Source: Diplodia intermedia (lineage: Eukaryota > Ascomycota > Dothideomycetes > Botryosphaeriales > Botryosphaeriaceae). Taken from it: 64,000 nt of DNA. Position 1 is the first letter of the stretch. Every line of letters starts with the position of its first letter. Made by a program: the position numbers and the translations under genes. Shown in pieces: positions 1 through 10,989 of this stretch. Below the pieces are notes generated by a model. That model worked only from the letters and a program-made list of their open reading frames with translations. It was not told the origin of the DNA and ran no database searches. The stretch covers positions 124,001 to 188,000 of the forward strand of contig JAKEKT010000044.1 in assembly GCA_021495925.1 (NCBI GenBank), written 5' to 3'.

Positions 1-1043
1 GATAGATGTTGAGGCTTGGGCTGATCGCCGACCACAGGTTTATTCATCGACGTTTTTAAGACAAGCAGAACCGCAGACTGCTTGAGGGAATTGTAAATCA
101 GGGCATCTTCGCTGTCTTTCTACAGCGTGTGCTGGTTGACGGGGACGAGTGGCACGATGAGAACAATTACCCGACAGCCCGCAATGGTTGTAAAGTAGAC
201 ACCAGCATTGGGAGTTGTGGAGCTTTCTTCAAGGCGTTGGAGGAAACAAGACGGTCGAATGCCGGGCACTATGGCACAGATGCGAAACCTTGAGCAAGGC
301 TCGATGTTACTTTAGATAAGGAAATCCGCTGAGGCTTTTCCCCTCCAGCTCATAGCCTAAGCTCGCAGCATCTCCCTGAACGGCTCCATCCAGCTCCCCA
401 TGTCCATTCGCGGGCAGCATTCGAGCGAGTCGGCATTTAGTGCAAAGATTCATATTCGCCGCAACGCTTCTTGGGCAGAAGGATAAGATGCGCGCAAGTG
501 CCAAATGAGAGGGGAGCACCATTGTGTTATGGACGCATTACAAATTCAGTGTTGCTGCTGCGCTGGGGCTGCCGAGGAGAGAAGTCGGTGGTTTTGGAGC
601 TGGAGAGGTCGAGTAACTTGGAGAGCGCTGCGAAGGCTCTTGCGCGGGAGGCGGAGAAGGCACTCGCGCCTGAGCTGAGCGAGATGCGATATTTGTGCTT
701 TGGCTGTAGACGCGCTGCATTGGCGGCCGCATTGGCGGCTGATGAGCCCTTTGATGCGTGCGCTTTGCGCCATGCGTAACGACAGCGAGGAGGTAATGAA
801 CACTGGAAGAAACTTTGCAATAATGTCAGTTGCATCTCTGGCTGTCTGGGTTGAGCGGGCGGGCGCACGGACGCTTCAGAGACGGCGACGCCAGGACGCG
901 GCGGCGGCGGCGCGGACGAAGCTCGGCTAAACCGCGCTTGCGCACTGACTAAGCGGTCGCGCCCACAAACACCTAAATTTTCGATCCGCCGTCTGACTTG
1001 CGCTTCCTTCGACAACGGCGACAAACCCCCCGCAACCACAAAA
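1..1043. other. Upstream region of RPL28, no gene seen
   Basis: Short open frames occur on both strands here but none has a recognisable domain, a good start context or a splice pattern. The last 100 bases before the RPL28 start are pyrimidine- and CA-rich, as is usual for a ribosomal protein gene leader. The promoter presumably lies in the last few hundred bases, but I can point to no specific element. Confidence 0.5.
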
Positions 1044-1619
1044 ATGCCTACCCGCCTCTCCAACACCAGGAAGCACCGCGGCCACGTCTCGGCCGGTCAC
1101 GGTCGTGTCGGCAAGCACCGCAAGCATCCCGGTGGTCGTGGTCTCGCCGGTGGTCAGGTACGCTGCGCCCGCGACGACAGTTGCACCCGCGACGCCCGCT
1201 GACAATGCCCTCCAGCACCACCACCGCACCAACATGGACAAGTACCACCCCGGTTACTTCGGTAAGGTCGGTATGCGCTACTTCCACAAGGTCCAGGGCC
1301 ACTTGTAAGCACTCCCCGTCTTCATCCGCGAAAAGCGCGTCGAGCTGACCGTTGTTCTTTCTCCGCCCGCAGCTTCAAGCCCGTCATCAACCTCGACAAG
1401 CTCTGGACCCTCGTCCCCGCCGAGAAGCGCGACGAGTACATCAAGGCCAAGTCCTCGGAGAAGGCGCCCGTCATCAACCTCCTCGACTTCGGCTACGCCA
1501 AGCTCCTCGGCAAGGGCCGTCTCCCCGAGGTCCCCATCGTCGTCAAGGCCCGCTACGTCAGCGCCGAGGCCGAGCGCAAGGTCAAGGAGGCCGGTGGCGT
1601 CATCCAGCTGGTCGCATAA
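1044..1619 (+). CDS. RPL28: 60S ribosomal protein L28 (uL15, L27a family)
   Basis: Structural protein of the large ribosomal subunit, 149 residues, which is the usual fungal length. Three exons: 1044-1157, 1216-1304 and 1373-1619, with introns 1158-1215 and 1305-1372. All junctions are GT-AG and the joined frame is exactly 150 codons including stop. The N-terminus (MPTRLSNTRKHRGHVSAGHG) with the following basic glycine-rich stretch ending in GGRGLAGGQ is diagnostic of the uL15 family. So are the HHHRTNMDKYHPGYFGK block in exon 2 and the C-terminal half around VINLDKLWTLVP and the GGVIQLVA tail. It stands alone, as eukaryotic ribosomal protein genes normally do. No oddity in the coding sequence; high confidence. 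Confidence 0.97.
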
Positions 1620-1649
1620 ATGGCACACAATCATTGCGGAGGGCGGGAC

Positions 1650-1830
1650 TTCAGCGTGGTGGCTGGGCTGAGAGATGACTGAGTCTTCTCTCGCCGAACA
1701 GACCTTCAGCGTGGTGGCTGGGTAGAGATAGCTTTTGTCTTTACCGAACATACCCTTTCTCAGCGTGGTGGCTGGGTTAAGATCGCGTTCGTATACCAAA
1801 AAATTTGAACACGATCTTACCGAACAAACC
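1650..1830. repeat. Three-unit tandem repeat of about 55 bp just after RPL28
   Basis: The string TCAGCGTGGTGGCTGGG begins at 1651, 1706 and 1760, giving periods of 55 and 54 bases. Between copies a second shared block (CCGAACA followed by ACC or ACCC) recurs near 1693, 1744 and 1819. The unit therefore repeats as a whole, with drift. It starts about 30 bases after the RPL28 stop, so it lies in the 3' untranslated region or terminator zone. Its role is unknown. Confidence 0.85.
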
Positions 1831-4643
1831 TTTCGCATTGCCGAAGTCCCCTGTGTTGTTGGCTCGCGGTGAGCTCTCCACAGGTAAGTCACGCGTCGGC
1901 ATCGCGTTTTTCTTGCATCTGGTGAACTGCTGCGTGATGTTGAACTTATGCCTCGTGATGTTGTCTCGAATTACAGGCTGCTCAATGTTTGTACGCCTTT
2001 GCTGCGAGAACAATGAATGTCGACCCCTTCTCGTTCGATGTAGACCCATGTAATGTGAAATGTAATTCTGAAGACCGCCAATGCTGTGCACCCGTGTCTT
2101 GGATGAACGCTGTGTGAAGACTGCATGAACGTCAATTTGCACGCTGACTGCGGCGCCTCGACATTTGCATTCCAGACCACCGTCTTGATCCACAATATGC
2201 CCGGCGAGAACGATTTCCCGCTGCAATAAGTCTGGACAAGCGTAGCCTTCAAGCGCCGCAGCCCTCGAGGCAAAGCATTGCTCCGCAAAATTCCTACCAA
2301 AGTTTTCCGATACATCCTCCACTTTAACATCCCCAGATTCAACGATCCCTTAGGTTTGAAATAGCCTACTTGTCCTGGAGAAGATTGGGGTGCTCGGCGC
2401 AAACATAGCACGTTGACTGCAAATGCTCCTGCGCTTTTCTTGTGTTCGACAGGTGGTAACACTGGATTTCGCGTCGCATTTCCGAGACAGATGTGGTTTT
2501 CCGGCTTGCTGCCATTGGTCAGCAATGCAGCAGGCGACACATGGAATCTCCTCGACCCGAGATGTTTTCTTTTTCATGGTTTCAGCAATGATGTCGAATG
2601 TGAATTTAAGGGGACTATGGAGTTTGTGAGTGCGATTTTTGCGGGTGAGGTTCATTCGATAAATAATGATGTCAAAGTTCCCGGCTCGGTTTTCATACGT
2701 TGTCAGCTACCTCAAAATGCATGAATCTGACAAGAGATTGAACCGCCCTGTATGATATCGACTACCCGACTGCGTGTACCTTGTCTCGCTCGAGGCGAGA
2801 AGGCATCCCGCATTCCCGTATTTTTGCATGGCGCAGATTGCAGTGTAGAAATTGTCGGCTCCAGCTGGCGCAAATAACAGTAGCGGAGCCACAGAGTTGC
2901 GGGAATGTCAGTCTTTGCCGATTGTAGGCACCATGAAAAGCTTGGAAAATATTGTTCATGGCCAATGAACTGGGCGAAAGGAACCCGTTGTCTTGTGATT
3001 CGACAAAGCGACCGCTTCCGCATACCCGATGAAACGGCTATTGGCCCCCTGACAGACGGTGCGCCCTGCATTAAAGAACATCGTCAAAGAGAATGTCCAA
3101 CGTCGAACGTCTCGTTCAAATGCGAAACACGCCAATGCTACCCGCGCCCTTTGTTTGGCTTTATGTCGGCGTGGATGAGCAGATCCGGTCAAGGTCCAGG
3201 GGCTTTTCTTTCGCTACACGGCGAAGTCTGCGGCGAGGATCTGGTTGCGGAAAAGGGATTGTGGGGCAGTTATCAATTGGCTGAAGATGCTATCGGCTGC
3301 GAATGTGAAGTCATTGGCGATACTGTTCGTTGGTTAAATTTTTCTCAGAATCTGTTTGGAACGGATGGTGGAATATTGCGGACGATTCGAAGATAATCAC
3401 GTGGACTAATTGTTGAAGATGCTACTCTGGACGTAGAGCATCATCTTTACCATATATTCTAAAAGTAGTTGGAAATCATGCGAGAATGTGTGGGCATGTG
3501 GCTATGCACACATCCATACATACAAAGGCGACAAGGCTTGATGACTTGTGCCACCTGCAATGATGCTTTGGACGCTTCGAATAGGATGCAGAGTCTGGTG
3601 TGACATGTTAATGCTTATAGCACGTGGCTCAAACAGCAGCGACGTGTAAAGAAATGGTATTCTTATGGGCCATCATCCCGTTACTCACTCTCAACCAGCC
3701 GCAAAGGAGGTCATGCGCAGAAAGGGTATCATGTTAACAGAGCAGCAGTAAGGTTTTGGTCGTGCGGAGGACGAGTGTTCTATTCTTCGAAAGTATCTTT
3801 TACGGCCAAGCATATCAATTTGGCGTCTCTCCATCCACTTCCAAACTTCTGCATTCCTGAATTGGATTGGTTACGAAATAAGGAACTCAGAAAACTCTAC
3901 CTCCCGCAGCTCAAGCTGTTGCCGGATCCCAACTCCACCACTTCATCAACAAGGCAGAATGATGAACAGGGAGACGTAAGGACATAGGAACTTGGTCTCT
4001 TCACTCCTTAAATCGAGTGAAATCAGAAATGATTGCCAAGCATATACATGAGCGCACTGGTGGGGACGTAGCGGGGAGTGAAGCACGCACACAGTCTGTG
4101 CAGGAAGTTGTACTTGCAAGGGAGTGCAGAGAGGATAACACGGCAAGCAGTCGGCTAAATGATACATGCAAAAAGCGCAGGAGTATTCTTCCAGCACCAG
4201 CAAGCGCCAACCTCGGGGCAGCGAACTGGGCGTATCTGCGCTCTGCGGATGCAGGACCGCACCAAGTTGGACGACCTCCTCCACAAGCGGCTGCTCTGAC
4301 TCCAGTAACCAAGAGACTATGCACTGAGAGTCGATTTAAGTCAAGCAATTATTCTACCTGACAGCGGCACATGTCTGACTTCTACGTAATCAGCCCGAAA
4401 CCGCTTGTTCCTTCGTAGACCCTCTGACCAATATCTCCCGTTACGTTCTGAGTGTCAAGACACTGCCGTGGATCTGAATGCTACCTACAGCACCCAGAAA
4501 ATGCCCCTTCGCACACGATTTCCCCTGATCGGTTGTAGGTTGACCCCAAAGACAAAGACCAAAACCTCTCCATCACACCTTTCTTTGCCCCGGACGACGC
4601 CAACAAGCACACAACCCCACTCTCCCGAACCCTCGCCCCCATC
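1831..4643. other. Gene-free stretch, nothing recognised
   Basis: Several open frames of 60-190 codons overlap each other on both strands, but none shows a known domain, coding-like composition or paired splice signals. The longest (2905-3396 plus, 1971-2540 minus) look like chance frames. No tRNA, repeat or transposon protein was recognised. Confidence 0.4.
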
Positions 4644-5725
4644 TCAAAACTCCTCCGTATCCGGCATGTAGACAGAGAACAGCTGCAACGTGTGCCTGGG
4701 GAGGCGCATCGGCGGCGCAAACACGGTCGTCTGTCCGACCCAGCGCGTCTCGGCGCGGTGGGCAGATCCGGACGACGACGGCCCCTCCACCGCGCTCCAC
4801 TTCCTCTTCATCCCTGAAGAGGCTGCGTCGGTGGCGGCGTGGGAAGCGGGCTGATCGAGCTCGGCGGAGGCCTCGAGATACCTCGTCCGCGTCCTCTTGC
4901 GGCGCGCGCGGCCTCCCTCCTGCGCCTCCGCCTGCGCCTCCGTCTCCCTGCACCTCTTCCTCCTCACAGACCTGACCCGCTGCGCCTGATCGGCATCGTC
5001 GTCCTCCAGCGCCATCTGATCCTCGTCATCGTCGTCGTCGTCGTCGACGAGTTCGCCATCATCCTCATCGTCCGCGTCGAACACCGCATCGTCGTCGTCA
5101 TCTTCGTCATCTTCGTCTTCGTCTTCGTCTTCATCCGCCGTATTCATCAACAGCGCATTGGCGATCGCGACCTCGAACTCAGGCGGGTTGGGCTCGCCGC
5201 CTGGCCGCGCCGGCGCCGTGCCCGTCTGCAGGTAGGCGGCGAAGGGGCCGGATCCGAGGATGTGGCCGTCGATGACGGCTCTGTTGGCGCGGTGTTAGCT
5301 GGGGGTTGGCTTGGGGTTTGGAGGTTTGGGGCAAGGGAAAGAGGGAATCAACAGGACTTACTCGAGAAGCGCGACGTACAGCGCGGGCGCGGCGAGGCGC
5401 TCGGCGTCGCCCCAGCCGAAGGCCTCGAGCAGGTCGATCGGGTGCATGGCGATGTAGACGCGGTTGGGGCAGCGGGCGGCGGTGGCGGGGGTGTGGGCGC
5501 CTGCTGCGGTGGAGTGGAGGATGTTGTGGTCGCGGGGGCGGACGCTGGGGGGTGGTGGTTAGTCGGTGGTCTTGCGGGGTGGTTTGTGGGGTGGTGGAGG
5601 GACGGGCTGGCGTGGGGAGGGGAGAGGCGGGTTCGTGGATGTGCTTACACGCTGACGCGTTCGAGGTTGTTGTATGTGGTGCGGAAGTGCTCCTGGGGGC
5701 TGGGGTTGCCCTCCGGACGCGACAT
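4644..5725 (-). CDS. Hypothetical acidic protein with polyacidic tract and basic cluster
   Basis: Function not recognised. Three exons on the minus strand: 5725-5649, 5544-5362 and 5280-4644. The two GT-AG introns join to exactly 299 codons (298 residues). Residues 1-110 form a plausible folded part (around NRVYIAMHPIDLLEAFGWGD and the stretch AVIDGHILGSGPFAAYLQTG). A run of aspartate and glutamate of about 55 residues follows, then a basic segment with RRKR and RRKRTRTR that could be a nuclear localisation signal. The tail is hydrophobic and ends in MPDTEEF. The pattern of acidic run plus basic cluster is typical of nuclear or chromatin-associated proteins, but that is inference. The start was chosen because it is the first ATG joined in frame through both introns. 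Confidence 0.75.
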
Positions 5726-6711
5726 GTTGGCGGGCTTGTAGGTGTTGGACTGGAAGCTTTTGTCGGTGGTGGTAGGGAGGAGGATGAAAAGTTTGGAGGG
5801 GTTGGGTGTCGGAGGAAGAGGAAGAGGGCGTTGGTGGTTAGTGAGTGTTTGACGCGCGAGGCCGGGTTGGAGCGGCGCCGATGGAGCGCGGACTCACGCG
5901 GATGTCTAAAAGTTCACTCCCAGTCCAGCGTATTAAACTTCAGCAGAAAACGCAAGTGAGCGCGGTGGGAATGGGGATGTTGCGGGGAAGTGTTTGCAGG
6001 CTCGAATCAAGATCTCTGCCGCACTGGACCTCTACAGGATCTCATGGAGCTACACACATGCGCCAGGCACGTTGATCAACTCAAATTCGGCCGTCTGATA
6101 TCACGAGAAGCACTCAGAAGCAAACATTTCATGGGCGGTAGTGAGATTCATTCCGCGGTGCCATCCGTGGTGATGGCTATCAAAACGCAAAGCAAAAAAG
6201 CAAGGAGCCAAGCTCCGCAGTCCGTAACCCGAAAACATCCCACCCGCAGCCTCTACGCTGATCATTTTTGAGACGCCGATTTTGATAGTGTATTCCGTTC
6301 GTTTGACCCAAAGAAGAAGAAGAAAAGAAAAAAAAAACCAATCGCGTATTCCAGCCCCAACAACAAGTCCAGGCTCGCTACTCCCCTGAGGATATCCTGC
6401 GCACTAGGTCTGAGTGACGAGACCAATGGTGTTTGTTTGCGGTGAAGAAGCGATGCGCGCTTGGACGTGCGTTCTTCAGTATTCGTTGACTGGCCGCGCA
6501 CAGCAGGGAGGTTAAAGCGCAACTCGCTGACCGTGCCAGCTTCCGGCGTCTGGATTGCAGCGTTGGTGACGGGGAGGGAGAGGAGAGAGGGAGAGAGAGA
6601 GAGAGAGGGAGGGAGGGCCGAGTGTTGTGTGGATCCAGGTTGAAGAAATGAGAGCCTTGTGCGCCGGCCTTCATGGACAACCTGTGCACCACCGGGGAAG
6701 AGACAGGCGAG
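5726..6711. other. Intergenic region with a purine microsatellite
   Basis: No gene seen. It holds the shared 5' side of the acidic-protein gene and the 3' side of the RING gene. A polypurine run of about 47 bases, mostly (GA)n and GGGA units, lies at 6571-6617, and an A-rich run lies at 6315-6340. Confidence 0.5.
6571..6617. repeat. GA-rich microsatellite
   Basis: Pure purine tract on the plus strand made of GGGA and GA units, located in the region 3' of the small RING gene. Simple-sequence repeat; no function implied. Confidence 0.85.
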
Positions 6712-7431
6712 CTAGCCATCCGACGTGCCCGGCTCGACGGGATCGGCGCCGGCGAACGCGCACAGCGGGCACCCATGCGAGCTGCCCAGCGCCAGCCAGC
6801 GCTCCAGGCAGCGGCGGCCGACGACGTGCTTCTCGCGCTCCGGCGTCTTGACGCAGCCGGGCACGCGGACGGCCAGCTCCCTCTCTTCCCACAGCGTGCG
6901 CCTCTCGAGGTCGGAGTTCTGGCAAGCGAAGAAGGGATAAGTGCAGAATGTCGTGCAGAACGGTGAAGTGTTGGGGGACGGGAAGACTTACGGCGCCGTC
7001 GTACGGCTTGCGGCAGAGCTGGCAGAACCGCTGGCGGGGCGGCAGCCAGGACGCCAGCGTCCGGGCTGCCGCGATCTCGGACAGCGGGATGGTGCGCGGG
7101 CGCGGGCGCCGGATGGGGTCGGGCGGCGGGGGCGGCGGGCGGCGGGTCGGCGCGGGCGGCGGCAGCGGCGACGACGATGAGGCCTCGGGGCCCGAAGCGC
7201 CCGAGGACCTCGGCGGAGGGGTGGAGGGCGCGGCGCTGGTGGGTTCTTGCGTCAGATAATATCTTGGGGTGGCTCGGCTGGAGTAAGGTGAGTTGGAACT
7301 TACGGCGACGTGCTGCTGCTGCGGCGGCGGCGGTGGCGCAGCCTCTCCATGGCCGTGGCGAACCAACGGCGCACGGGGGCGCGGGCGCGTGCGGAGGCGG
7401 AGGACGAGCCGGAGTCGGCGGGCGAGGTCAT
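6712..7431 (-). CDS. Small RING-type zinc finger protein, 192 aa
   Basis: Probable E3 ubiquitin ligase-type protein of unknown target. Exons 7431-7304, 7235-6992 and 6918-6712 give 193 codons. The acceptor at 7236/7237 was chosen over the nearby one at 7246 because only it keeps the zinc-binding frame open. The N-terminal 100 residues are Pro-, Ser- and Arg-rich. The C-terminal 90 residues carry a RING-like pattern: FCQLC, then after about 40 residues GC, then KHVVGRRCLERWL, then GCPLCAF. This fits the fungal C..C / C.H..G..CL..WL / CPLC arrangement. Zinc ligands are seen directly; ligase activity is inferred from the family. The first pair's spacing to the rest is long, so it may be a variant RING. 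Confidence 0.75.
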
Positions 7432-8044
7432 CTTCGTGGTGGTGTTTTGACGAAGGTGGGGCTGGGGTGTTGAAGGTTGGCTCGGTGGTTGAGATCTTAT
7501 GCCACCATTTGCTGCGCTAGTCCCGTTTCGGACGCGCTCTTGCTACTGTTTCAAGCTGCGTGCAATGGCGAGACTCATGATGGCGCGCTCACGATGCACC
7601 GAGAATTGATCACTCAATCGGGACACGACAGCGCCTGCACAGCAGCTGGAGCCAAGCATCTACGCTGCTCAATAAGCTACGCGCCTTTCATTGGTGGATA
7701 GCGCTGGCTTGCAGCAATTATGAGCTATGCTCTATGTGGAAAAGCAACCGTCCTTTGTGCTGCTTGCTCGTCGCGTAAGCGGTCAAAGACAATGAGATCG
7801 TGCAGCCGATGGCGCTTGGCAACGAACAAAGCAATGCAACGAGTAGCGAAGGCCTTCGCGCGATTGAGACAATGAAATATCCCGTTTGGCCATCTGAATC
7901 CGGCGAATTTCCTCCATGACAGAGCCTTAAATGGCTTTGGAACCCTTTGCCATTCTCTGCTTCTTCTGCACTCTTACCATCTCAGAGTCCTCCTAATATC
8001 CAAGGGGGAAAACTCGGCTGCTGTCCACCTGCTACAAAGTCCTC
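7432..8044. other. Divergent intergenic region
   Basis: Lies between the minus-strand RING gene and the plus-strand large gene that follows, so it should hold both promoters. No tRNA, repeat or clear TATA box was noticed. Confidence 0.4.
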
Positions 8045-10609
8045 ATGGAAGAGGAACGCAGCAGATCCTCCTCGGAGGGAGCACCCACCTACACCGGCCG
8101 AGGATACTCTTCGTTGGATATATATGGAACGCCGCAGCGGGACGAGTCGGTCCAATCAGAGCATTCCGGAAGCAGCGGAAGCGTAGACCAGATCAACAGA
8201 GATGAAGAGCAGATCTCTCAGGAGCTGCAGCAAGCCATAGAGTCGCCGCCGGTGAGTCCCGACGAGCAGGAGGCAAACGGACATCGGAGACTGCCCCCAC
8301 CCCACAACTGGCGCCCAGGGAAACGCAGAAGAACGTACGAGTCATTGGATTCTTCAGACGAAAGTCGGATGGCAAGTGAAGAGTTACGGGATATTCACAA
8401 CGACGTCCTCCAAGACCAGGTCCGCTTCGACGAGCTGCCCGAGGAGACTCGGATTCTGGCCCAGACCCACAGGGAGCTGGGAGAAGACCTGATCGAGAGT
8501 CGTCGGAGAAGTAATCAGGCTGTTCAAGAGATGATTGATGAGAGCATTCAATGGCGATGGGATAAACAGATCAGCCGGTACCGTCATATCGAACAAACAT
8601 TGGATGACGTACAGATCGGGAACTGTGACCGGCACCATCTATCCATCTGTTTGGAAAGAGCAAAGATGTTCGAGATCCCGTTTGAGAAGCAAATCACGAC
8701 GTTGATGGAAGAATTGCAGAGGCGGAAAGACCTCCACGAGCAGCGGAGGGGGACGTATGAAAATTTCCTGGAGGCTCTCGAGGAGCAGAATGTCAAAGGA
8801 GACTTCCACCGGAATTTGAATACTGTCGTAGCGCTAAGGAGAACGGCGATTGGAGAAAGAAGGGATTCGGTGCGGCCGCGTTTCGTTGACCTGGACGAGC
8901 TCTCGGAAGACGGCTCACTTGGACAGGATCTGGACCGGGGAATCACTCACGAGTGGGAGTCGACTCACCCGGACCAAGGCTCTTGGCGCGAGTTCTATGA
9001 CCAAACCAGGTTCATTGCGATGAAGCACCTATTTCATCTTCATCACAACTGGTTTGCCGTCCACCCAATGCTTGCGGAAATGCTTTCGGACGTAGTGCAC
9101 GCGGCCGACGACAGTATCTGGAATGCCGACATGAGGGACGCCCCCAGAGGACGCCGAGGAAAAGAGAACGCTTTTCTCCAGAGTGTTACTTTTCATACAA
9201 CCTCTTTCGTCAGCGCGGTTCGCCGAGATTGGCTGGTCGACATACGCAAACGGGAGACGCATCCAATCTTCCACGACACACCGATGACGAGCTTCGGCCC
9301 TGTGGAATACCACCACATCACCAAGATATGGAACTTCAACCAGCTATTGCTCGACACGGTGGCCCAAATCATGGAAGAGTACCTTCCGGTCTTTGGTGAC
9401 CGCATCCTTGCCGGCGAACGTTGGTTCATGCTTGCCGAACGGCTGCCTCCAGAGCACTTCCCTGACAACGCCGCGACGAGGCTGGCGCTGCAGGAGCTTG
9501 CGTACATGGAAGACTTGGCCTTGGATCTCGCTCTGTGGATCGAGATGCTCAGGCACTCGACTCTCGGCGAATACACCCGCGGCGATGTACGGCAGCTCAC
9601 CACCGACCGCTTGCGAGTCCACTTCAAGGAACTCAGGGCCTTCCACAAAGAAGGAAGAGAGTTGATGTGGCGCATCATCGGGAACGAGCTCCGCGATCTC
9701 AAGAAAGGGCCGCAAGACCTCGGCCACGATTCAATCCGCTCCGCAAAGGGTTGGAGATACCTCATGAGCTCGTCGACGGGAGACACACGTAAGGAAATCA
9801 TGGACTTCAGCCCGACGACCAAAAGATGCATTACAAAGTACGAGATGCACATCAAAATGGAGCTCCGGCTCACACAGGTCATCATCGAGTTTGAAAAATA
9901 CCTGGTAGCCTTGGACGGCGAGCTGCAGAGCCTCGAGATCGACCGCAGGATCTGGTTGACCTATGAGATCTACGACAAGAAGGCCCGACGGTTCAAGCTC
10001 GATACGTTGAAAATGAGTCGCAGGTTGCTAGATCTCTGGTGGGAGTACGTCGCCGCGATGGAGCACACGGACCCTACGCTTTACTTGTTTGAAAACTTCG
10101 TGGACGCTCGGGATTGGTACACGCTTGAAAACGAATACCTACCGAACGCGCAGACAGTGACAGTGGACGATGTCTGGATCAACATGCCTCGTCGCCTCGC
10201 CGCATTCATCCATCAACTGAAGAAGTGGGAGAAGATGGACGCGCTGATCAGGGGACTCGACGGCCACTGGGACCCGGCCTTCTTGGGCTCCGAGGCCGAA
10301 CCTAGAGCGATCAACGTCAGCCTGCCTCAGCAGGACGTTCGCTTCACGGACCATATCGAAGGATTCGCGGCGTTGAGGAAGTTGCTGAAGTTCGAGCTGT
10401 CCCCGGCTTTCGTGAAGGCTCAGAAGGAGGACGATCTGCGGCGGCACACTTTGCGGCTGCAGGAACAGCGCCGCAGGGAACCGCCTTATCCGAAGCGTAC
10501 CAAGAACAAGGGCATTGGCTTGTATCTCGGAGATATTGCGAATACCGACGAAAGCATGCCTACAAATGTGCTTTTCCAGACGGCTGATGATCCTGCGGGA
10601 GACGAATGA
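8045..10609 (+). CDS. Large hypothetical protein of the local gene family, 854 aa
   Basis: Function not recognised. Single exon with an ATG at 8045. The first 100 residues are polar and disordered-looking, with a basic GKRRR motif near residue 90. The rest is mostly alpha-helical by pattern (long runs rich in E, R, L, with regular hydrophobic spacing) and no known domain was seen. Near the C-terminus a block reading AAFIHQLKKWEKMDALIRGL, then WDPAFLG, then EGFAALRKLLKFE resembles the C-terminal block of the two big paralogs at 15480 and 18868. An N-terminal RFDELPEETR segment resembles their start of the conserved region. First of four same-strand family-like genes. Real coding is supported by length and composition; family membership is moderate. 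Confidence 0.8.
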   Translation: MEEERSRSSSEGAPTYTGRGYSSLDIYGTPQRDESVQSEHSGSSGSVDQINRDEEQISQELQQAIESPPVSPDEQEANGHRRLPPPHNWRPGKRRRTYESLDSSDESRMASEELRDIHNDVLQDQVRFDELPEETRILAQTHRELGEDLIESRRRSNQAVQEMIDESIQWRWDKQISRYRHIEQTLDDVQIGNCDRHHLSICLERAKMFEIPFEKQITTLMEELQRRKDLHEQRRGTYENFLEALEEQNVKGDFHRNLNTVVALRRTAIGERRDSVRPRFVDLDELSEDGSLGQDLDRGITHEWESTHPDQGSWREFYDQTRFIAMKHLFHLHHNWFAVHPMLAEMLSDVVHAADDSIWNADMRDAPRGRRGKENAFLQSVTFHTTSFVSAVRRDWLVDIRKRETHPIFHDTPMTSFGPVEYHHITKIWNFNQLLLDTVAQIMEEYLPVFGDRILAGERWFMLAERLPPEHFPDNAATRLALQELAYMEDLALDLALWIEMLRHSTLGEYTRGDVRQLTTDRLRVHFKELRAFHKEGRELMWRIIGNELRDLKKGPQDLGHDSIRSAKGWRYLMSSSTGDTRKEIMDFSPTTKRCITKYEMHIKMELRLTQVIIEFEKYLVALDGELQSLEIDRRIWLTYEIYDKKARRFKLDTLKMSRRLLDLWWEYVAAMEHTDPTLYLFENFVDARDWYTLENEYLPNAQTVTVDDVWINMPRRLAAFIHQLKKWEKMDALIRGLDGHWDPAFLGSEAEPRAINVSLPQQDVRFTDHIEGFAALRKLLKFELSPAFVKAQKEDDLRRHTLRLQEQRRREPPYPKRTKNKGIGLYLGDIANTDESMPTNVLFQTADDPAGDE

Positions 10610-10989
10610 GGGGAATCGGGAAAACTGTTGGTTGACCTGCTGTTTGGCACTATAGGTTTTGACTTATTTTAATTGATTGCGTCATTCTTTCGACATCGTG
10701 GCTAGAGCAATGAGTGTCACAGCGGTGACAGAAGCAATAGTGAAATCCTACATGCGATGGCTAGTTGAATACAAGGTCTGGATGTAAATAAATTTACGTG
10801 TACGTCCGGAGCTTGTATTCAGCTACCCATGATTTTGTTTTCCAAAAGGCAGATCCGGGTGGTGGCCAAAGCGCCTTGGTGAGCGCGCGGTGCCCGCGTC
10901 GCGTGTGGTCATCACACGCGCTCGCCCTTCCGCTCCTCCGCACCCTCAACACCATCGCCCGCCACTACCGCTCGTCAACTGTCGACACC

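Noticed and set aside
2905..3396. 163-codon plus-strand frame
   Set aside because: No domain, no leader and overlapping frames on the other strand; treated as chance.
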